Assembly (NCBI GenBank): GCA_033961575.1
Contig: CM066730.1
Coordinates: 112,773,523 to 112,837,522 of the forward strand
DNA length: 64,000 nucleotides
Origin: Aselliscus stoliczkanus
Taxonomy: Eukaryota; Chordata; Mammalia; Chiroptera; Hipposideridae
Reading direction: 5' to 3'
Both the position numbers and the translations under genes were made by a program. The notes under the pieces were generated by a model. The model did no database searches. It saw only the letters and a list, made by a program, of their open reading frames with translations, and was not told the origin of the DNA. Within the stretch, counting starts at the first letter, position 1; every line of letters starts with the position of its first letter. Below, piece by piece: positions 57,240-64,000 of this stretch.

Positions 57240-58560
57240 ACTTTATTGCCCCAATTCATGAAGTTACTGGGGTAGTTGGGCTATGAAGGAAATTGTATTG
57301 AGCCTTAAGGGATCTATAGAAATGTTGAATGGAGCAAATTTCCAACCACACCACTGGCAATGTTCAGTGACTCTGAAGAAGAGGGTGAAAAATGAAGCAG
57401 TGTTAAGGGTGGAATGTGTCACCCCAACATCAGTGAGAAATGTGGTAGGGTGCCCTTCAACTAGCAAGGCTAATATCACCTTGCAAATTTAGTGAGAAGG
57501 GCATGGAAGATCAACTTCCTCAGAGGAAAGTTGTAAGTATTCCTCTCAAGAGGAGGGTATTTAGATCTTCTCCCTCCTTTTAAGGGACGGACATGGTCTT
57601 TTTCTTCACAGTACCAGCAAGTGTCCCAGTAAATGGGGGCCTATATTTTGGGGTCCTGTCTTGATTTGAACTTTTATATTTGTTTTAATTGTAAATCCAT
57701 GAGCTTGGGTTCTGTATATTCTATTTTATTAGAAATATTACCCTAATAGTGCTGGGCTAATATCTGAAGTTCAGACATCTCAACATTTTACCAGTAGACA
57801 TTCTTTTCTAGTGTAACTAAACTCAAGACTTAGAACTTTCAAATAGCTTATGGCCAGAGAAAAAGCTATTTGGTAATTAATTTCAAGCCCTGAGTATACT
57901 TTCCAAATAGTTTCTAATCTGTACCAATAATTTGCCACAGTTTTATCTTTTACCTGTTTATAATTTTGAATATTGAGCAATCAGTTTTAATAGAATAAAC
58001 TTTGATATGGCTTCTAAAAGGTTTTCCTTAACTCTTTTACCCTGACTAGACTCAGCAGTAGTTTGCTGGTGTGCCAAGATGGTATGCCATTTAGTTTTCT
58101 TAAACCAAAGAGAGGCATGTCTCAGTCCTGCAAATAAGTAGGTAAATTGATATAATTTGTGGACTCTCAGAGATTAATCATCCAAGATAGCCTGAAATGG
58201 TCAACACATTTCTTTCTTTCCTTCTGGGAATTTGGTAAATCTTCAGTGATGGATTTGAACCAAGACCAAGGGTTACATGTTGCTTCCTCAATTTAGTCTT
58301 GGTTGGGATTAGGTGGTGGGTTGGCTTGAGCATCATTTACAGAAAATGGAGAGCCAATAAATTTAGTCATCAATGAAACTGAAGAGGAGTATTGAGACAC
58401 TGTAGGATGTGGTATAGGAGATTGAGTTTGGGAGGAATTAGAAGGGTTTCAGGGTCTGAATTAGTGATGTTGGAAACTTTTTTCCAGGGCTCCTCTAAGA
58501 TGATAAAAAGGAGCTCACAGTCAACATAACTAAGTACACAATACAAAGATGCACCACAAA
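57240..58560 (-). mobile_element. Endogenous retrovirus gag-pro remnant
   Basis: Read on the minus strand, 58330-57960 resembles the capsid domain of a class I gag: 'FPEGKKEMC', 'LYQFTYLFAGLRHASLWF', 'TTAESSQGKRVKENLLEAI'. This continues into 57980-57780 with 'VANYWYRLETIWKVYSGLE', like the major homology region and after. Near 57600 a C-W-Y-C-E-E-K-D-H patch looks like a zinc knuckle that has lost its last Cys. At about 57400-57480 a protease-like 'VEGHPTTFLTDVGVTHSTLN' shows D-V-G-V where the D-T-G-A active site is expected. Stops and frameshifts separate the parts, and no LTR or pol was recognised. It is a dead fragment. It appears to be a different retroviral family from the one at 43.5-46.3 kb. 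Confidence 0.78.
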
Positions 58561-59058
58561 TAGGCAGAAGCAAAAACAAAAGAGTGTAGGTAGAGACCTT
58601 TAGAGTCTCTAGACACAGAATTATCAAAAGCATATTAAAAATGCTTAGGTTCTCTATGTTGAGAGAAATAAAGATAAATATGAAATTGCCTGCACGAAAT
58701 GACAAACTACAGGATTACATAATGTATTTGAAAATGAGCCTACTGAACTTCTGAAAACAAAAATTCAAATAATTAAATGAAAAATTCAAATAATATGTTT
58801 AGAAGCAGATTAGACCCAATTGAAGAAATTGATTGAGCTGGAATACTCATACATATCAGAAAATGTGATTAGGGTGAATGGTTGGTAATAGTGAGGATGG
58901 AGTAAGGTGTTCTAACCAACATGGAATCAGAAGTAGTAGCTGAAGAAAGAGAAATGGAACAGAGGCCATATTTGAAGATATGTCAGAGAATTTTCTAGAA
59001 CTTTAAAAATCATCCATGTGCAGACACAAGATTTAATGAAAGTTAAAAAAAAAAATTA
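58561..59058. other. Unassigned sequence before the L1
   Basis: Possibly the decayed gag start (the minus frame at 58370-58705 continues into it). An A-run at 59044-59055 directly precedes the L1 5' end. Confidence 0.35.
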
Positions 59059-61442
59059 GGAGGGAGGGGCAAGATGGTGGCTGTGAGGAGGGCTCCATGA
59101 AATCTCCCCTGGAAATATCCACAATTTGAACTTCTAATACACTTCAAAGAGACATCTACTCATCACACAGAGCAACTAAGAGTTCCACACAAGGATTGCT
59201 GGAAGGTGGGCAGGCCAGGCGAGTGGGGGAAGAAGGCGGTGAGACGCGTGAGGTGCAGCCCGCACCCGCGGCTGCTGAGGCACGGAAACCAGCATAATGT
59301 TTGCATATTATACTGGGAAATAACACAATTTGACTAAACTCCATTAAAAGTGCTGCATTATTTCCTACTATAAGAACATACCAGCCCGGGAGCGTGCCGG
59401 GCGGAGACACAGGTCCCCGAGAGACAGAGTGGGGATCGGAGCCGCGCGGCAGGGGGCGCGCAGTCCCCTAAATCCCGGCAGATCATTTGGGAGAGCAGCA
59501 GGAGATTCGCGTGGGCGCTCGCCGGCTCCGAGGCAGAAGCCTTAAACCCGGGAGCAGGGGGAAAAGAAGACTCACTCGGACACGCAGCGCGCCAGGCAGA
59601 GACGCAGGTCCCCGAGAGATGGAGCGGGGATCTTGGCCACACGGTAGGATGTGCACAATTCCCTAAATCCCGGCAGACCCTTTGGGAGAGCAGCAGGAAC
59701 TCCGCTGGAGCATAAGAGGCAAAGGCCTTAGCTTAAAACAGTGTTGGAACTGTGGCTTTGTTTATTTTTATGTTTTTATTTTTTTTTCCTTTTTCTACTC
59801 TTGAACAGAAAACAAAACAAACCAATAACCCACCCACTCCCACAAACTTTGGACCCCGCCAAGACAGTCTTAAACTGACTTCTGAATGCAGCAATAGGGG
59901 CAGACTAGGAAGATATTCCTACCTGCAGGGGGTTGAGAATTTCCACCCAGTAAAGGCAGCAGAGTGAGACTACCTACCCCGCCCCCACCTTTAGGCAAGG
60001 CTTGGGAGGCAGGGCAGGTTCACCTGCTGAGGCACTAATTAACAGATTCTTAGCAGCTGGCTTTTGGTAGTGAGGCATTCTTTAATTCTCCACGGCTGTC
60101 AACCTAAAGGGTGCCCAGAGACACTCATTGAGCCTTTGGGGGTGCAGCCTACCTTGGGACAGGCAAAAACAAAAAGGCAGTGACTTTGTAAAAACCACCA
60201 ATCACACATCACAACCACACTCAAGTACAGCAAACCTGCAGTGCCAGGATCACTCTAGGCATCAGGTGGCCTACTGTTCCCACAAGACGCACAGGAATTT
60301 TTGTACAGCAGAAAAACTAAAGAGAGCTTGGTGGACTTTAGCCAAGACCGGCACGGGTATTTTTGGTTTGTTTGGTTTTATTCTGTTTTGTTTTCCCTTT
60401 ATTGGCTGCTTATCTTGGTTGTTTTTGGTTTTTATTTCTATTTCATTCTTATCATTTTGTAGTTTTTAATATAGGCATATATATAGGTGTATATAGATGA
60501 ATATATGTCCATATATATGGGTGTGTAGACAAATATATATATATTTTTTTTCTTTTTCTTTTTCTTTTTCTTTCTTTTCTTTTTCTTTTTTCCCCACTCT
60601 CACTTTCTCTCTTATTTTATTCATTCTTCTCACTGCTATACTTTTCCTCTTTTCCTTTTTTCTGCAAATTTTGTTTTTTTAATTTTTATTTTTACTTTTT
60701 TTATTATTATTTTAGTTTATTTTTATTATTTATTTTTAGGTATAGCTAATCGGTTTCTCACGTTTATTCTATTTTTTTTTTAGGATATTGTATTTTATTT
60801 TGTTTCTTCTTCTGTTATTATTGTGTGTGTGGTTTTTGTTTTGTTTCTGTTTGTTTTTTTCATTAGTATGATTGATATTTCTGTACAAGTTGACTGTAGT
60901 TTGATGGTTGGTTTTTTTTACTTGTGTGAGCATTTGGTTTCCTTTGGTGGCTGCGGAGGTTGTTCTTGTTGATCTGTTATGCTCTAAAATCACTCTGCAG
61001 CAGTGGGTCCAAACAAACAGACACAAGAATCATCATATCCGGAGGCCAACTTTAGATAAAACCAGAGCATTTCTGGGTTTGACATACAAGAGTCACACCC
61101 AAAAGGAAGTTGCTACAGGTACTAGGGCCCATAGGGTCCAAGTTTCATCAGAGGGGTCAATCCTCTCACAGCAGCTCATAAACTGCAGATGCTGCTGATC
61201 CTCACAGCTAATCAATCTGGGAGTCAATCCCGTCTACTGACAAGGCAAAAGTAATCAAAACTAAAACTTCAACAAGTGAGGACACACGACACAAGGAACA
61301 CCTCAGATACAAGCACAGGAGAATAGGGACACTGAGTAATTCAAATATAAAGGACACACAACATATAAGTTTATCCAGAAAAGACTGAGAAATCTGGGGG
61401 ATCTATCTGTTATATTGAAGCAAACACAAAGAGTAAGCCAGA
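59059..61442 (+). promoter_or_regulatory. L1 5'UTR / internal promoter region
   Basis: Starts 'ggagggaggggcaagatggtgg', with CAAGATGG at 59070-59077 in the position of the YY1 site of other mammalian L1 promoters. A CpG-rich part at 59220-59640 contains two ~195-bp monomers ('aggtccccgagaga' at 59411 and 59606). A ~95-bp AT-rich insert interrupts it near 59290-59385. A pyrimidine-rich stretch (60360-60930, with TTTC repeats at 60548-60590) follows, then more ordinary leader to ORF1. The 113-codon plus frame at 60128-60469 has no recognised domain. Length (about 2.4 kb) is long for an L1 leader. Confidence 0.8.
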
Positions 61443-62316
61443 ATGGGGAGACAAAGAAACACAACACAAATAAAAGAACAGAAGAAACTTCCTGAATCAG
61501 TGGAAATAGAGGAAATAGATGTAACCAACCTATTGGAGACAGAGTTCAGAACACTGATTATTAGAATGTTCAAGGTAATTAATGAAAATATAAAGAAGGA
61601 TAGAGAAATCATGAAAAGCAACAAGCTAGAACTTAAGAACACAATTACTGAATTAAATAACAAACTTGATGGAATCACTAGCAGATTGGATGAGGCAGAA
61701 AATCAAATCAGTGACTTAGAAGACAAAATAGCAGAGATCACCCATGCGGAACAACAAAAAGAAAAGAGAATGAAAAACATGGAAAATAGTTTAAGAGAGC
61801 TGGGGACAACATCAAACGCAATAACCCACGGGTCATTGGAGTACCAGAAGGAGAAGAGAGGGAGCAAGGGATTGAGAATATATTTGAAGTAATAATGTCT
61901 GAAAACTTCCCTAACCTGGCAAAGGACATTGAAATACAAGCTCAGGAAGTGCAGAGAGTTCCAACCAGGATGATTCCAAACAGGCCCACTCCAAGACACA
62001 TTATAGTGAAAATGGCAAGGGTTAAGGACAAAGACAGAATCCTTAAAGAGCAAGGGAAAGGCAGCAAGTTACTTACAAGGGTACCCCCATAAGATTATCA
62101 GCTGACTTTTCTACAGAAACTCTGCAGGCCAGAAGGGAGTGGCAGGAGGTTTCCAAAATGATGAAAAATAAAGGCCTACAACCAAGATTGCTGTATCCAG
62201 CAAGGCTATCATTTAAAATCGAAGGCGAGATAAGGAGCTTTGCAGAAAAGAATAAGTTAAAGGAATTCATTACCACCAAGCCAGCTTTGCAGGAAATGCT
62301 AAAAGGGCTTCTTTAA
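61443..62316 (+). pseudogene. L1 ORF1 (RNA-binding chaperone), two frameshifts
   Basis: L1 ORF1p is the trimeric nucleic-acid chaperone that packages L1 RNA in the cytoplasm. Here the ATG at 61443 opens a frame with a charged N-terminus and a heptad-rich coiled coil (about residues 45-115). The frame is lost near 61803, where one base appears missing, and ends at 61892. The central RRM-like domain continues in another frame at about 61806-62065 ('ENFPNLAKDIEIQAQEVQR' region). A second shift near 62070 moves the C-terminal domain to a third frame, which ends at TAA 62314-62316 after an 'EMLKGLL' terminus. Conserved order and size (about 290 codons) fit the family. The many short antisense frames are shadows. 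Confidence 0.9.
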
Positions 62317-62364
62317 GTAGAAGAGAAAAACAACCTAAGAAAGACTACAAACACAAATAACAAA

Positions 62365-64000
62365 ATGGCAATAAATACACACCTATCAATAATCACATTA
62401 AATGTAAATGGATTAAATGCTCCAATAAAAAGACATAGGCTGGCTGAATGGATAAGAAAGCAAGACCCCAGCATATGCTGTATACAAGAGACTCACCTCA
62501 GAGCCAAAGACTCATACAGGCTGAAAGTAAAGGGATGGAGTAAAATATTTCATGCAAATGGTACTGAGAAAAAAGCTGGAGTAGCGATACTTATATCAGA
62601 TAAAATGGACTTTAAATTGAAGAATATAACAAAGGACGAAGAAGGACACTTCATAGTAATGAAGGGATCGATCCAACAAGAGGACATAACTCTAGTAAAC
62701 ATCTATGCACCTAACATAGAGCCCCTAAATATATAAAACAGATATTGTCAGACATAAAGACAGAGATCAACAGTAACACTATCATAGTAGGGGACTTCAA
62801 CACCCCGCTGTCACTAATGGACAGATCCTCCAGACAGAAAATCAATGTGGAAACAGAGACCTTAAATGACACATTAGACCAGCTGGATTTAACAGACATT
62901 TTCAGAGCATTTCATCCCAAAGCTACAGAATATACGTTCTTTTCAAGTGCACATGGAACATTTTCTATGATAGACCACATGTTAGGCCACAAACCAAGTC
63001 TCAATAAATTTAAGAAGATTGAAATCATTTCAACTGTATTCTCTGACCACAATGCTATGAAACTAGAAATCAATTATAAGAAGAAATCCGGGAAGCTGAC
63101 AAATAAATGGAGGCTAAACAATATGCTATTAAATAGTGAGTGGGTCACAAATGAGATCAAGGAGGAAATCAAAAGATACCTCGAGACAAACGAAAATGAA
63201 AACACCACGACACAAAATCTCTGGGATGCTGCGAAAGCAGTCCTAAGAGGGAAGTTTATAGCAGTGCAAGCCTACCTAAAGAAGGAAGAAAAATCTCAAA
63301 TCAACAGGTTATCCTTACACCTAAGGGAACTGGAAAAAGAACAGCAAAAGAGGCCCAAGGGGAGTACAAGAAAGGAGATGATAAAGACCAGAGCAGAAAT
63401 AAACAATATAGAGAACAGAAAAACAATTCAAAAGATCAATGAAACCAAGAGCTGGTTTCTTGAGAAGATAAACAAAATTGACAAACCTCTAGCCAGGCTC
63501 ATCAAAAAAAAAAAAAAAGAGAGAGGACTCAAATTAGCAAAATCAGAAATGAATGAGGGAAAATGACTACAGACATCACAGAAATACAAAAAATTCTAAG
63601 AAATTACTATGAGGAACTATATGCCAACAAATTTGACAATCTGGAAGAAATGGATAATTTTCTAGAAGCATACAACCTTCCAAAGCTAACGCAAGAAGAA
63701 ACAGAAAATCTAAATACCCTGATTACTACCAAGGAAATTGAATCAGTAATTGACAAGCTCCCAAAAAACAAAAGCCCTGGACCAGATGGCTTCACAAGTG
63801 AATTTTATCAAACATTCAAAAAAGAACTATCACCTATTCTTCTCAAACTATTCCAAAAAATCCAGAAGGAGGGAAGGCTCCCAAACTCTTTTTATAAAGC
63901 CCCTATCACCCTGATTCCAAAACCAGATAAAGACATCACAAAAAAGGAAAACTACAGGCCAATCTCCCTGATGAATATAGATGCAAAAATTCTCAATAAA
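62365..64000 (+). pseudogene. L1 ORF2 (endonuclease-reverse transcriptase), 5' part, broken
   Basis: ORF2p nicks target DNA and reverse-transcribes L1 RNA. The ATG at 62365 follows ORF1 by 48 bp. Endonuclease landmarks are visible: 'TLNVNGLN' (metal/substrate Asn), 'IQETHL' (catalytic Glu), 'GDFNTPLS' (Asp) and 'SDHNAMKL' (catalytic His). A base is missing near 62720, so the frame moves to 62745-63566. A run of 15 A at about 63506-63520 shifts it again, and a TGA (63554-63556) sits where the family has a sense codon. After that the pre-RT region 'KSPGPDGF' and 'LIPKPDKD' is readable to the window end, before the RT catalytic motif. The closest paralogue here is 46288-50183. Confidence 0.92.

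Larger units (their letters stand above)
59059..64000 (+). mobile_element. Full-length-type L1, running off the window
   Basis: Order is 5'UTR (59059-61442), ORF1 (61443-62316), a 48-bp spacer, and ORF2 from 62365 to the window end and beyond. ORF1 and ORF2 each carry frameshifts, so the copy is probably inactive unless these are assembly errors. It aligns with the older L1 at 46288-50183 across their overlap, with a visibly lower load of damage. Confidence 0.95.

Noticed and set aside
59220..59640. CpG island of a host promoter
   Set aside because: The CpG-rich segment is the L1 5'UTR followed in order by ORF1 and ORF2.

Overview
The window is nuclear intergenic DNA from a placental mammal. 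It is AT-rich, its open frames are short, and it is densely packed with interspersed repeats: MIR, L2, old L1M/HAL1-like LINEs, MaLR (MLT-type) LTRs, Tigger, hAT and mariner remnants, endogenous retrovirus fragments, young L1 copies and young tRNA-derived SINEs. No intact host protein-coding gene, RNA gene, CRISPR array or bacterial-type operon was found. The only recognisable host coding sequence is a dead processed copy of ALG11 (15131-16755, minus strand), with stops, a frameshift, a poly(A) tail and target-site duplications. The species is not settled. The SINE family (GGGCCGGC head, CCCAATAAAA tail, often a long composite body) is not Alu, B1/B2, BovA, SINEC or ERE. I suspect a bat of the rhinolophoid/pteropodoid side, with low confidence.

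Layout. 1-5 kb: mostly unique sequence, with L2 and MIR pieces and a truncated young L1 3' end. 5-12 kb: an old L1M carrying a solo LTR with a perfect 6-bp target duplication, then a long minus-strand HAL1/L1M element carrying SINEs. 12-20 kb: unique sequence, MIRs, the ALG11 pseudogene and microsatellites. 21.3-23.9 kb: a MaLR-like provirus remnant (LTR-internal-LTR) with a Tigger MITE inside one LTR. 25.6-27.5 kb: old L1 and a peculiar L2-derived duplication with inverted arms. 28-31.4 kb: a SINE cluster of three structural types. 34-38 kb: MIRs, an MLT-like LTR and an internally deleted mariner. 43-50.2 kb: an L1 5'UTR head, a decayed gag-pro-pol retrovirus with one LTR, then a long L1 body whose 3'UTR contains a large palindrome. 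53.9-58.6 kb: a hAT MITE, a composite SINE, an MLT1 LTR and a second retroviral gag-pro remnant. 59.06-64 kb: a full-length-type L1 (5'UTR, ORF1, start of ORF2) running off the window end.

Nothing here works together as a pathway. The region is a gene desert whose readable content is insertion history: nested elements, target-site duplications and decay. I found no credible new biological system. The observations most worth a second look are the nested/chimeric L1-ERV-L1 block, the L1 3'UTR palindrome, the recent duplication of an L2 segment, the modular composite SINE and the dimeric L1 5'UTR.
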